Shown: piece by piece, positions 18,820-27,922 of the stretch
Position numbering within the stretch: the first letter of the stretch is position 1
How the letters are laid out: every line of letters begins with the position of its first letter
Source: Candidatus Soleaferrea massiliensis AP7
GTDB taxonomy: Bacteria > Bacillota > Clostridia > Oscillospirales > Ruminococcaceae
Assembly: GCF_000820765.1 (NCBI RefSeq)
Contig: NZ_CCYH01000029.1
Span: 227,747 to 291,746, forward strand
Length of the DNA: 64,000 bases
Reading direction: 5' to 3'
The notes under the pieces: generated by a model
Databases searched by the model: none
Seen by the model: the letters and a program-made list of their open reading frames with translations, nothing else
What the model was told of the DNA's origin: nothing
Position numbers and translations under genes: made by a program

Positions 18820-19153
18820 TGGGTTCATTCAGACTGCTTTATGGGCTAAAGAAGCGAAAAGACTTTATCATTTCCTCTGCTGATCTCAAAAGAGGATGAA
18901 GCGATCGCCTATATACAAAATGATGGTACTATGTTCTATCCAATATTGGTGTACAAATATTCCCATGGTAAAATCATAGTCCTTATGGTATCATTACTTC
19001 TAGGAAGATCCCAATTATGCGGTGTGATAACAGAATCTATGAAACTTCTGAAATGGCACATACCGCTCATAAGCCAACATCGAACCGCACAGAATGTCAT
19101 GAAACTTTACATCATATCCTCTATGATATACTCATGCGGAAAGGAGCGAGACA

Positions 19154-20032
19154 ATGGATTGGATTACAGGTATACAGCGGGCAGTGGATTACGTGGAAGC
19201 TCATATAACGGAACCCATCGACTATGAAGAGGCGGCAAAACGGGCTTATTCGTCCAGTTTTCATTTCCAGAGGGTTTTCAGTATCCTCTGCGGCTTTACA
19301 TTGGGCCACTATATTCGGATGCGGCGGCTCTCTCTTGCCGGGAACGAGCTTGCGTCGTCGGATATCCGGGTCATTGACGCCGCGCTCAAATACGGGTACG
19401 ATACGCCCGAAAGCTTCAGCCGTGCTTTTACACGGTTTCATGGGGTATCCCCTTTGCAGGCAAAGCAGGCAGGCGCATCGCTCAAATCCTTTTCTCCGCT
19501 TTCCGTAAAACTGGTTTTACATGGAGGAACTACGATGAATTACAGAATTGAAACCAAGGACGCGTTTCAAATCATCTGCAGAAAAAAGCAGATTTCCGGC
19601 AATGAGGAGATGACACAGGAGGTCATAGCACCCTTTTGGCAGGAATGCATCTCAGACGGCACCATCCAGGCACTGTGCAAATACATTCCAGCGAATGATA
19701 TTTTCTCCGACTGCATCGTTGGAGCAAGCTTCGGCAGGGATGCCGGTGATCCAGAATTCCCCTACGCCATCGGCGCTCATTACAATGGTATGCCTGTCAC
19801 CGACGCCGGTCTGACAGTGGAGGAGATCCCCGCACATACCTATGCGGTATTTCCCTGCGTCGGCAGGATGCCGCAGGCGATTCAGGCTCTTTATCAGCAG
19901 ATCTGCAGCGAGTTTTTCCCTTCCAGCGAGTATCAGCCCTGCGGCGGAACAGATTTTGAAGCCTATCCGTCAGCAGATGTGAGTGATCCCAACTATGCCT
20001 GTGAAATCTGGGTCGCGGTGGAGAAGAAATAG
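19154..20032 (+). CDS. AraC-family regulator with GyrI-like effector-binding domain
   Basis: 292 residues; AAAGGAG lies 7 nt before ATG 19154. Residues ~5-105 are a double helix-turn-helix AraC domain ('YEEAAKRAYSSSFHFQRVFSILCG', 'VIDAALKYGYDTPESFSRAFTRFHGVSP'). Residues ~118-292 form an AraC effector-binding/GyrI-like fold ('ETKDAFQIICRKKQISG', 'EEIPAHTYAVFPCVG', 'FEAYPSADVSDPNYACEIWVAVEKK'). This domain binds small hydrophobic ligands in relatives such as Rob and BmrR. The target genes are not obvious; it stands alone between two terminators and may regulate itself or distant genes. Confidence 0.9.
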   Translation: MDWITGIQRAVDYVEAHITEPIDYEEAAKRAYSSSFHFQRVFSILCGFTLGHYIRMRRLSLAGNELASSDIRVIDAALKYGYDTPESFSRAFTRFHGVSPLQAKQAGASLKSFSPLSVKLVLHGGTTMNYRIETKDAFQIICRKKQISGNEEMTQEVIAPFWQECISDGTIQALCKYIPANDIFSDCIVGASFGRDAGDPEFPYAIGAHYNGMPVTDAGLTVEEIPAHTYAVFPCVGRMPQAIQALYQQICSEFFPSSEYQPCGGTDFEAYPSADVSDPNYACEIWVAVEKK

Positions 20033-20103
20033 CCGAAACCTAAGGTTTTGTCATCGTCAAGCCGAAAAGAAAAGACGGCTGACAGCACGCACAAGACTAA
20101 AAG

Positions 20104-20157
20104 AAAACAACCATTGTAATCTAACCTCAGAAGGTTCAGATTGCAATGGTTGTTTCA
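20104..20157 (+). terminator. Terminator-like hairpin downstream of the AraC gene
   Basis: An imperfect stem (AACAACCATTGTAATCT... / ...AGATTGCAATGGTTGTT) with a 4-nt loop and a short T-run, ~75 bp after the stop. Confidence 0.65.
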
Positions 20158-20353
20158 GCTATGAAATAACTGCAAAAAATCCTGTGCCGGCATGGATACA
20201 GCGGTGGACAAAAAGAAAGAGCCGAAACGCAAATCGTATCCAAACCCAAACTTGGGTTTGCGTTGCAAAAAAGATACCCGTCTAAACGCGGAGACAAAAC
20301 AAATGGCCCCTCAACTTCGTGAGAGGCACAATGTGTATGCAGGCTTAGCCTGC

Positions 20354-20438
<85 letters not shown>

Positions 20439-20713
20439 ATGAGATTTACCATTGCCATAATTCATAAAATCGATGCAACCGCCAATTTTATTCCATCTGC
20501 ATAACATTTAAATGTTATCATATAAGTACCGGCTTTGTCAAGTCTCTGTTCGGCTCATAGAAAACATAAATTTCATGAGAAGCAGTTCATCGCTTCCGTT
20601 TATCTTATACCTCAACAGATCGAAATATCTGCATGCCTGAACCGCTCCCCAATGATATCGATACGCGCTGTTTTTGTCTATGTTTCATCCTGCAAGCCTA
20701 AGCCCTCCTGCAA

Positions 20714-21223
20714 CTATCGGTTAAGAACCACCATTTTGAGGTTTTCCATGATGTGCAGCGCCTCTTCATGGCAGACGGCATCACTTCCCGCGACACAGCG
20801 TGCATCGATCTGAATCGCCGCTTCCGGCAGCGCGGCCTGACACAACACGGCATTGACGAGGACACATACATGGCTGACAACACCGGCAAGCTCCACCGCA
20901 TCGTACTGCTCTCTGCGAAGCAGCTCAAACAGGTCAGCCGATCCGAAGGTATGCTTGCTCAGGATTCGATCGGACGGTTGTCTCAGCTTTTCTATGTTTC
21001 CATACAGCTGCCATGCCCAGTTCTCATCGGCGTCTGCGGATGGATGGCCGGCGGTTGCATTTTCAAAGAAGGTATCCATGGTAAAGATGACGTCATAGCC
21101 GCCTTCATGATACCAGTTTAATTTTTCGCACAGCGCGGGTTCTATCTGCCTGGCCTGAGCAAAGCCAAGCGGACCGTCCACAAAATTGTTTTGATAATCC
21201 ACTATGATCAAAAGTCTTTTCAC
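20714..21223 (-). CDS. Isochorismatase-family cysteine hydrolase
   Basis: GTG 21223 is chosen as start (AGAGGG about 7 nt upstream, 'MKRLLIIVDYQNNFVDG'); the longer ATG frame adds a non-homologous basic leader. The product is 169 residues, close to nicotinamidase/isochorismatase length. The catalytic triad is visible: Asp in 'VDYQNNF', Lys in 'LSKHTFGS' and Cys in 'GVVSHVCVLVNAV'. Relatives hydrolyse nicotinamide or other amides in the cytosol; 'TMDTFFENATAGHPSADADENW' is a poor match to the metal-binding strand of true nicotinamidases. Substrate is therefore open. It is followed downstream by no other gene, and an independent terminator separates it from the CPBP gene. Confidence 0.85.
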   Translation of the reverse strand: MKRLLIIVDYQNNFVDGPLGFAQARQIEPALCEKLNWYHEGGYDVIFTMDTFFENATAGHPSADADENWAWQLYGNIEKLRQPSDRILSKHTFGSADLFELLRREQYDAVELAGVVSHVCVLVNAVLCQAALPEAAIQIDARCVAGSDAVCHEEALHIMENLKMVVLNR

Positions 21224-21283
21224 ACCGTATCCCTCTTTCTTCTTATCTTCTGTTAGGATACGCCGTTTTGGACAGAACAATTC

Positions 21284-21325
21284 CCCAGGAAACCGGATAT
21301 TTCAGTTCCGGCCTTCTGGGGAATT
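21284..21325. terminator. Terminator between CPBP protease and isochorismatase genes
   Basis: The stem TTCCCCAGGAAACCGGA / TCCGGCCTTCTGGGGAA (one mismatch region), with T-rich flanks on the strand of the leftward CPBP gene, 9-50 bp past its stop. Confidence 0.7.
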
Positions 21326-21333
21326 CTTTTCAT

Positions 21334-22266
21334 TTAAACAAACCACCAAAGAATGGCATTGACCAAGCAAAGCCCAATAAAGATCAGCATGCCGGGATTG
21401 GCAATCAGCAGTGCGGACATATCCGCGCCATAGGTGGGAATCTCTGGTTCCCGAAAATGGATTCGTTTGCGTGCCGAAACTGCCAGGACGATACCCGCTA
21501 TAAGGGCTCCGAGCACCAGAACGGATACCAGGAGGGTAACCGGCGGAATCGCCAGTCCTGCCAGCAGAGGAAGACCGGACCCAAGCAGATTGACGGACAT
21601 GTGCAGAAGGATCGCATACAGGATGGTTCCGGTTCGAAGCGTGACAAACGCAAAGATCATGCCCAATACAAAGGCATACAGCATCTGTGAAAGATTGCCG
21701 TGGAACAATCCAAAGATAAAGCCCGATGCAAAAATGCAGAATTTCTCACCATAGGGACGCAGTTTACGAATCAATACGCCGCGGAAAACGAATTCCTCCA
21801 AAATTGGCGCGATGACCACCGCAAATAGAAATATGATCAAAACGTTGCTGTTTTGAAGACTGTCCAGCGGATTGGTGGGTTCATGGCCAACGGCGTTGGA
21901 TATCAAGCCGCTCAGAAACAGTGTGATATAGTTGCTCAGATACATCATGGACATGCTGATTATCAGGAGCGGTACAAACTCTCCCAAACGCAGCTTCTTT
22001 CTGTATGCCGGCTCAAAGTCCGGCAGCTTTCTCATCACCAGCAGGAACAATGGGATTCCGACAAGATACTGCGATACCGCCGACAGCAGGTAGGAAAACC
22101 AATCAGCTCCCAGCAGCCCGGGCGCGAACGCGCGGACCAGCAACAGGATCAGGATCTGAACGGCATAGGTTGACAGCACCATGGTGCAGAGCGCCAAGCC
22201 GATTCTCGAAAAGTTCTTGCGGAGCGTCTTCTGCTGAAGGCGCACCTGATTCATATCAATGATCAT
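21334..22266 (-). CDS. CPBP-family intramembrane metalloprotease
   Basis: 310 residues with about eight membrane segments. The family signature is complete: 'EEFVFRGVL' (EExxxR), 'FGLFHGN' (FxxxH) and 'ILLHMSVNLLG' (HxxxN), which together line the active site of Rce1/CPBP proteases. These enzymes process prenylated proteins or, in bacteria, bacteriocin-related peptides and immunity. The substrate is unknown. It begins 13 bp after the uppP stop on the same strand, so the two are co-transcribed; AgrD-type peptides are encoded elsewhere in the window but no link is shown. Two candidate ATGs lie at the N-terminus ('MIIDMNQ'). Confidence 0.88.
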   Translation of the reverse strand: MIIDMNQVRLQQKTLRKNFSRIGLALCTMVLSTYAVQILILLLVRAFAPGLLGADWFSYLLSAVSQYLVGIPLFLLVMRKLPDFEPAYRKKLRLGEFVPLLIISMSMMYLSNYITLFLSGLISNAVGHEPTNPLDSLQNSNVLIIFLFAVVIAPILEEFVFRGVLIRKLRPYGEKFCIFASGFIFGLFHGNLSQMLYAFVLGMIFAFVTLRTGTILYAILLHMSVNLLGSGLPLLAGLAIPPVTLLVSVLVLGALIAGIVLAVSARKRIHFREPEIPTYGADMSALLIANPGMLIFIGLCLVNAILWWFV

Positions 22267-22279
22267 ACAGCACCCCGCA

Positions 22280-23098
22280 CTACTTGATCAGGAAGAAGTA
22301 TGCGAGCACGATGATGCCCAATACAATCCTGTAATATCCAAACGGTTTGAAATCGTGTTTCTTGATAAAGTTCATCAGGAACTTGATTGCAAAGATCGAA
22401 ACGACAAACGCCACTACCATGCCGATGAGCAGCAGCAGCCATTCTGTGCCGGAGAAAGCGAGGCCATGCTTGAGAATCTTAAGTCCGCTTGCGCCGAACA
22501 TGACCGGGATTGCCAGGAAGAACGAGAATTCCGCCGCCACGCTGCGGGAGCATCCGAGCAGGATGGCGCCCAGGATCGTCGAGCCGGACCGGGATGTGCC
22601 CGGCACCAGGGCGAGCACCTGAAAAACGCCGATCAGCAGCGCCGTTTTATAGCTCATATCGGTGAAGCCGGTGATGGCGGGTTTCTTTTTGCGGCTTTCC
22701 AGGATGATAAACGCAATGCCGTATACAATCAGCGCAATGGCAACCGTGACGGAGTTCATCAGCAGCGCATCGATCTGCTCCTCGAACAGAAGGCCGATGA
22801 CCGCGGCCGGGATGACCGCCACCAGGACCTTGCCCCAGAGGGAAAGTGTATCCCGTTTCTGGACCGCCGTTTTCTTCGGGGAGAACGGGTTCAGCTTGTG
22901 GAAATACAGGCACAGCACCGCAAGAATCGATCCAAACTGGATCACCACGAGGAACATATTGAAAAATTCCTGCGAGGTGTTCATCTTGACAAACTCGTTT
23001 GCCAGAATCATATGTCCGGTGCTGCTGATTGGGAGCCATTCGGTGATTCCTTGAATAATGCCCAAAAATGCGGCCTTTAACATCTCTAAAAATTCCAT
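22280..23098 (-). CDS. uppP: Undecaprenyl-diphosphate phosphatase
   Basis: Start ATG 23098 is fixed by AAAGGAG 6-7 nt upstream; the longer open frame is leader sequence. The product is 272 residues, normal for BacA/UppP, with about eight membrane helices. Active-site motifs: 'GITEWLPISSTGHMIL' and 'PGTSRSGSTI'. It recycles the lipid carrier undecaprenyl pyrophosphate for peptidoglycan synthesis and gives bacitracin tolerance. It is first in a two-gene operon with the CPBP protease. It has an unusually long upstream region with strong hairpins (see 23099-23568). Confidence 0.95.
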   Translation of the reverse strand: MEFLEMLKAAFLGIIQGITEWLPISSTGHMILANEFVKMNTSQEFFNMFLVVIQFGSILAVLCLYFHKLNPFSPKKTAVQKRDTLSLWGKVLVAVIPAAVIGLLFEEQIDALLMNSVTVAIALIVYGIAFIILESRKKKPAITGFTDMSYKTALLIGVFQVLALVPGTSRSGSTILGAILLGCSRSVAAEFSFFLAIPVMFGASGLKILKHGLAFSGTEWLLLLIGMVVAFVVSIFAIKFLMNFIKKHDFKPFGYYRIVLGIIVLAYFFLIK

Positions 23099-23568
23099 GT
23101 TGATCTCCTTTTTCTCGTAGTTCCGATGTTCTTTCAAGCGGATCGCTGTATGCCGCGAACCTCCTGAAAGAACATCGGGCATGTCTGACGGTTCTAAAGC
23201 GCTCTGCAACCGCGGTATCAGCCTGCGTTGCGACGCAGAGGCCCCATCATCCTTCCCTGTTCATTACCCTACTATCCTTATTGTCCCTGTGCTTAGATTA
23301 TGATGCTTTCGGCGGAACCTATACAAAGTTCCTCAAAACCGGAGATGATCCCATCATTCCACAGCCTTGCTTTGGCGCTTTCCCGCCGCCTAAGCACCCA
23401 CAGAATCAAAATTCCTCATAAGCCGCTGTTTGACCCGGCGGCATTCAGCGGAGATGCTGTCCACCACCCATCATGACGCAGCGTATGGGGAGCTTGTGAG
23501 GAACTGTGATCCGGCAAGCGGAATCCGCCGGGTCTGAGCCTTCCAAAAAGCTGTGGCCAGAACCAGCA
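23099..23568 (-). other. 470-bp structured upstream region of uppP
   Basis: There is no credible protein gene. On the uppP strand a 14-bp hairpin (CCGATGTTCTTTCA / TGAAAGAACATCGG, arms about 23122-23135 and 23166-23179) lies just before the ribosome site and is not followed by a T-run. Farther upstream GTGCTTAG pairs with CTAAGCAC across ~100 nt that contains internal hairpins (GGAAC...GGTTCC, GGCGG...). It could be a regulatory leader or an independent small RNA; I do not recognise the family. Confidence 0.4.
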
Positions 23569-24438
23569 TCAGGCTTCCTGAGGCTCATCCTCAAGCAATC
23601 GTTTGCACCGCGCCAGCACCGCAGCCTGCTCCTTGGTGATCTGCGGATAATCCGGATGCAGTTTTTCTATGCGTTCTGTCAGGATCTGTGCCACAATGGC
23701 GCGGGCATACCATTTTTTATTCGCCGGGATGACATACCATGGAGCCTGCTCGCTGGCGGTCGCAGAGATGGTCTTCTCATAAACCCGCTGATAATCGGAC
23801 CAGTACTGCCGTTCCTGAATATCGGCCTGGTCGAATTTCCAGTTCTTCGACTTGTTGCCGATCCTTGCAAGAAGGCGCTTCTTCTGTTCCTGCTTGGAGA
23901 TGTGCAGAAACAGCTTAATCGGGATGATCCGGTTCTGAAGCAGATAGCGCTCGTACTGGTTGATCTGTTCGAGCCGCTGGTTCCAGAATGTCTCGTCGGC
24001 CCTGCCGGACGGCAGAAGCGCCGGATTAATCATGCCGCTGTGCACACGGGTTACCAGAACATCCTCATAATAGGAGCGGTTGAACACGCCGATCTCTCCC
24101 AGCTTCGGCAGCTGCTCGCTGACACGCCACAGATAATCGTGCTGCAGCTCCTCGGTGCTGGGCTTTTTAAAGCTGACCACCCGCACGCCCTGCGGATTGA
24201 CGCCGGAAAAGACATGCTTGACAACGCCGTCCTTGCCGGCCGTATCCATCGCCTGCAGGATGACCAGCACCGAAAAGCCTGCCTGCGCGTACATTTTATC
24301 CTGCAGCTCGGCCAGAAGGAAGCGGCATGCTTCCAGCCGCTTCTCCGCTTCTTCCCGATCCCGAAACAGGGATATATCGGAAGGGTCGCAGTCCGACAGC
24401 CTGCATGTTGATGTCACAAGGTATTTGGAAGTTTCCAT
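23569..24438 (-). CDS. Polyphosphate kinase 2 family protein
   Basis: Start ATG 24438 (GGAGG 8 nt upstream) gives 289 residues, typical of single-domain PPK2. Seen in order: 'ILQAMDTAGKDGVVKHV' (Walker A with the PPK2 Asp), 'SFKKPSTEELQHDYLWR', 'FNRSYYEDVLVTRVH' (Walker B), and the lid 'ARIGNKSKNWKFDQADIQER'. The 'GVNPQGVRVVSFKKP' and 'SGVNPQG' segments are those of the polyP:AMP/ADP phosphotransferases. It moves phosphate between polyphosphate and nucleotides in the cytosol. Class I versus III cannot be decided by eye. Single gene; no partner (PPK1, exopolyphosphatase) is next to it. Confidence 0.9.
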   Translation of the reverse strand: METSKYLVTSTCRLSDCDPSDISLFRDREEAEKRLEACRFLLAELQDKMYAQAGFSVLVILQAMDTAGKDGVVKHVFSGVNPQGVRVVSFKKPSTEELQHDYLWRVSEQLPKLGEIGVFNRSYYEDVLVTRVHSGMINPALLPSGRADETFWNQRLEQINQYERYLLQNRIIPIKLFLHISKQEQKKRLLARIGNKSKNWKFDQADIQERQYWSDYQRVYEKTISATASEQAPWYVIPANKKWYARAIVAQILTERIEKLHPDYPQITKEQAAVLARCKRLLEDEPQEA

Positions 24439-24681
24439 CTGCCATACCTCCATTTCCGGGAGGTTCTCCCCTCCCACCGATTTTTATCAAGCATGGTCAT
24501 CCATGCGGATATCGATGATTTCCGAAGCGACGAAACCGCTCTTTCCCCTTGGCGGATTGTCCTTCGGCTTTGCATTAGGCGGTTGACATCGCTTTTACAC
24601 GACATACCAAAGACAACAGGACGGCGTCATATCGGGCCGATTCTCAGCCGGCCCGCAGCCTATCCAGATACACCGCAGCCT

Positions 24682-26178
24682 TTACTGCGCTCCCGCCGGC
24701 TTGGGCAGACGGAAATACCGGGCGGTCAGGTCGTGGATTTTTTCGGCCAGGCCGTCATTCAAATCCTCTTTTTTTACCCGCCAGCGCCAGTTCTTCCCGA
24801 CGGTGGACGGCTCGTTCATGCGGGATTCGACCCCCAGGCCAAGATAGTCCTGCATCTGCGCGACCGAAAGCTCGCTGACGCTTGCGCAGATGGCGCGAAT
24901 CATCCCCCAGTTTGCGCCCTCCTCCTCGGACAGGCAGAGGTACTTGTTCACAAACGCGCGGTCCTCCGGAAGGATATCCTCATACCACGCGCTGACCGGC
25001 AGGTTGTCGTGCGTGCCGGTGTAGACGACGCAGTGCTGGATGTAGTGATGCGGCAGATAGACGCTGTCCTCCCTGGAATCAAAGGCAAATTCCAGCACCT
25101 TCATGCCGGGATAGCCGGTATCGGTCAGCAGCCGGCGGACGCGGTTGGTCAGATAGCCGAGGTCTTCGGCAATGATGTCCACCTCGCCCAGCTCCTGCTT
25201 CAGGATCTCAAAGAATTTGAGCCCCGGCCCGTCGCGCCATTCGCCGTTGGTGGCGGTTTCCTCGCCATACGGAATGACCCAATAGCTGTCAAACCCGCGG
25301 AAATGGTCGATGCGCACCTTGTCATACAGCTTCATGATGCCGCGCAGGCGGTTCATCCAGAACTGGAAGCCGTCGCGCTCGAGGTACTCCCAATTGTAGA
25401 TCGGGTTCCCCCAAAGCTGTCCGGTCGCGCTGAAGCCATCCGGCGGCACACCTGCGACCAGCGTCGGCCGTTTATGCCCGTCAAACAGGAACGCTTCGCT
25501 GAACGTCCAGCTGTCCGCGCTGTCCGCCGCGACATAAAACGGAATGTCCCCGATGATCCGGATACCGTTTTGATGCGCATACGCGCGCAGCGCGTTCCAC
25601 TGCTTAAAGAACAGGTACTGGATGAACACCCAGTAGTTGATCTCATATTCCAGCTCCCGCCGGTACTGTTCCATCGCCTGCGGCCGGCGCAGCTTGATGT
25701 CCTCGTCCCAGTCCTGCCAGGGCAGCTCGTTAAACCGCTGCTTCAAGGCCATAAACAGCGCATAGTCCTCGATCCAGTAGGCATGCTCCTGCCGGAACGC
25801 ATCCACTTCGGGACGCAGGCGGTTGTAGCCGCTGACATAGGCCTTTTTCAGCACCTTGAAGCGGGAGCGGAAGATCTTCGCATAGTCTATCGACTCCGGG
25901 TTATCCCCCCAGTCGAAGTCTTCGTAATCCCCTTCCAGAAGCAGGCCGTCCTCGCGCAGGAGGTCGAAATCGATGAAGTACGGATTGCCCGCAAAGGTGG
26001 AGAAGGACTGATATGGACTGTCCGCATAGGAGGTCGGTCCGACCGGAAGGATCTGCCAGTACTGCTGTCCGCTCTTCTTCAGAAAATCAACAAATTCGAA
26101 CGCCTCCCGGCCCATCGTACCGATTCCATATTTGGATGGGAGGGAGGATATATGTAACAGAATGCCGCTTGCTCTCAT
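24682..26178 (-). CDS. malQ: 4-alpha-glucanotransferase (GH77)
   Basis: 498 residues. Starts 'MRASGILLHISSLPSKYGIGTMG', the standard GH77 opening. Family landmarks follow: 'DSPYQSFSTFAGNPYFIDFDLL', 'RIIGDIPFYVAADSADSW', 'VAGVPPDGFSATGQLWGNPIYNW', 'DKVRIDHFRGFDSYWVIP' with the nucleophile Asp in 'RIDHFRG', 'IIAEDLGYLT' with the acid Glu, and 'YTGTHDNLPVSAWY' with the third acidic residue. It rearranges alpha-1,4-glucans during maltodextrin and glycogen use in the cytosol. A weak ribosome site (AAAGG, ~12 nt) precedes ATG. The next gene on the same strand is a sugar-binding lipoprotein ~245 bp upstream behind its own terminator, so separate transcription is likely. Confidence 0.95.
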   Translation of the reverse strand: MRASGILLHISSLPSKYGIGTMGREAFEFVDFLKKSGQQYWQILPVGPTSYADSPYQSFSTFAGNPYFIDFDLLREDGLLLEGDYEDFDWGDNPESIDYAKIFRSRFKVLKKAYVSGYNRLRPEVDAFRQEHAYWIEDYALFMALKQRFNELPWQDWDEDIKLRRPQAMEQYRRELEYEINYWVFIQYLFFKQWNALRAYAHQNGIRIIGDIPFYVAADSADSWTFSEAFLFDGHKRPTLVAGVPPDGFSATGQLWGNPIYNWEYLERDGFQFWMNRLRGIMKLYDKVRIDHFRGFDSYWVIPYGEETATNGEWRDGPGLKFFEILKQELGEVDIIAEDLGYLTNRVRRLLTDTGYPGMKVLEFAFDSREDSVYLPHHYIQHCVVYTGTHDNLPVSAWYEDILPEDRAFVNKYLCLSEEEGANWGMIRAICASVSELSVAQMQDYLGLGVESRMNEPSTVGKNWRWRVKKEDLNDGLAEKIHDLTARYFRLPKPAGAQ

Positions 26179-26330
26179 AAATCATGGTACCTTTCCCGGC
26201 GCTTCCGCGAAAAAAGCATACGGCGGCCATTCCCGCACAGCGCCGCGCCTTTGCGTCCGCAAAGCCCTGCACTGACAGAAACATCCGCCGGGTCCCCCCG
26301 CTCTTTGCCAGAAGCCCTCAATGTATTCTC

Positions 26331-26368
26331 AAAAAAGGCGGCGCCGTACAAGGTTTGCCGCAGCCGCC
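26331..26368 (-). terminator. Terminator of the solute-binding lipoprotein gene
   Basis: On the minus strand GGCGGCTGC... / ...GGCGCCGCC is followed by TTTTTT, about 55 bp past the stop. Confidence 0.8.
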
Positions 26369-26422
26369 AATACTTTCTACATCTTATCATATTTTCAGGG
26401 AAAAAACCACTCTTTTTTTCTA

Positions 26423-27772
26423 TTAATACCGCAGCTGCATGAATTTTTTGCGGCAGAGCGTCATGATGCTCTCCCATTTGACCTCTCCCTTTAAAAAACT
26501 CCGCACCTGCTCCCCGAACAGCTGCAGCCACTGATTGGGAACCGCACGGCAGAAAAGCGGCGTGGACACGCCGGAGGTGTATGCCGCACGAATTTGGCGG
26601 CTCAGGCTGTCGCTCTGCGCTGCCGATTCCTCCACAAACGGATTGATCCATTTCATCGAATCGAGGTAAACTCTCCCCTCCTGCGAGGTGTACAGCCAAT
26701 TGAAGAACTGCCCCGCCCCGCTCAGATTCTCCTGCGACGCGTTCTGGTTGAACGCCCAGTACATGGAGATCCCGGTGACAAGGGGATTGTCCTCCTGATT
26801 CAGGAACGGCGTGGGCAGCAGCGTATAATCCTCCTGCAGCCCGCTCTTCCTGAGCGCTGAAACGGTCTGCGCGTCCGCAGGCATGATGGCAGCCTTCCCG
26901 GTGAGCAGATAATCCTCAAGCACCTTGCCGGCATCCAGCTTGGTCTGCGCGCCCTTGTTCTGATAATAGACCGAAAAATCGCTGAGGGTGCTGACCATCT
27001 TTCTGGCCGGTTCGGTCGTTTCGGGTTCCAGTACGACCTCTTTGGCCTTCCACATGGCAGAGAGGTCCCCGTCGAACTCCTCCTGGAACAGCGTGTTGCC
27101 GAAAAAATTCGCCAAAAACAGCGGGGCGGACGCCGGCAGAGCACAGCATGACGCCAGAGACGGATATTTTTCCCGGAGTTCTCCCCCGGTGATCTTTTTA
27201 TCCAGTTCCTTGAGCGCCTGATGAAACCCGTCATACCGCAGCATCTTCGCGGTGTCCAAGCCCGCTTCCGTCAGTATCTCCTTGTTTGCCAGCAGCCCAA
27301 AGCTCTCCACATAGGCCGGAATGCCATAGACCCGCCCGTCTTTTGTAACGGGCTGCAGCGCGTTGTCATCCGCCAGATATACCCAATTCTGCAGCGAAAG
27401 CTCCGCCAGGTATTTCTCATAATCGGCCATTCCCTGCTGTCCGCCGATACAGAATACCGTCAGGTCATCGCCGTTCGTCAGCCTTTTCAGGAGCTGCGCG
27501 TCGTAATCCTGCCCGCTTTCCAGCGTCAGGATGTGAACCGAAACGTCTTTGTACTGCTGCATAAATGCGGCGGCGGCTTTCTCAAGCTCCCTGCCGGTTT
27601 CAGCGTCGCACGGGAGGATGTTGACCGTCGCGCGGCGTGTATCCACCAGCGACGCGTTGGAGCGGCTTTCTTCCGATGCGCCGCTTCCCACACGCCGTAC
27701 GGTGCATCCGCAGCAGAGGCACAGGGAAAGCGCCAGCAAAAGGGCGGCGCATTTCTTCAAAAAAATAACCAA
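26423..27772 (-). CDS. Orphan extracellular solute-binding lipoprotein (ABC sugar type)
   Basis: 449 residues from TTG 27772 (AGGTGTGAGA upstream, spacing on the long side). Hydrophobic N-terminus with lipobox 'LCLCCGC', so it is lipid-anchored. The body fits family 1 (cluster B) binding proteins: 'AAFMQQYKDVSVHI', 'YDAQLLKRLTNGDDLTVFCIG', 'VYGIPAYVESFGLLANKEIL', 'GKAAIMPADAQTVSALRKSG', 'ISMYWAFNQNASQENLSGAGQFFNWLY'. Such proteins deliver sugars to an ABC permease. No permease or ATPase gene lies on either side, so it must share a transporter encoded elsewhere or act as a sensor. Proximity to malQ suggests maltodextrins, but this is only inference. Confidence 0.85.
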   Translation of the reverse strand: MVIFLKKCAALLLALSLCLCCGCTVRRVGSGASEESRSNASLVDTRRATVNILPCDAETGRELEKAAAAFMQQYKDVSVHILTLESGQDYDAQLLKRLTNGDDLTVFCIGGQQGMADYEKYLAELSLQNWVYLADDNALQPVTKDGRVYGIPAYVESFGLLANKEILTEAGLDTAKMLRYDGFHQALKELDKKITGGELREKYPSLASCCALPASAPLFLANFFGNTLFQEEFDGDLSAMWKAKEVVLEPETTEPARKMVSTLSDFSVYYQNKGAQTKLDAGKVLEDYLLTGKAAIMPADAQTVSALRKSGLQEDYTLLPTPFLNQEDNPLVTGISMYWAFNQNASQENLSGAGQFFNWLYTSQEGRVYLDSMKWINPFVEESAAQSDSLSRQIRAAYTSGVSTPLFCRAVPNQWLQLFGEQVRSFLKGEVKWESIMTLCRKKFMQLRY

Positions 27773-27922
27773 CAGTCTATCTCACACCTTTTCAAAAGAA
27801 TGTACAGATATACTATTGGTTGTTTTCCGGTTGATTAATCAGTATGGCAATCGATCGGCTCTGTCTCTGAAGCGTATCTTCCAGATGCCATGGCTGCTGC
27901 AATAGAGAAACCGTAACACACA

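Noticed and set aside
23190..23260. 'GATACCGCGG...AACCGTC' on the uppP strand as a T-box
   Set aside because: The invariant GGGTGG part is missing, the following hairpin has no T-run, and uppP is not a usual T-box target.
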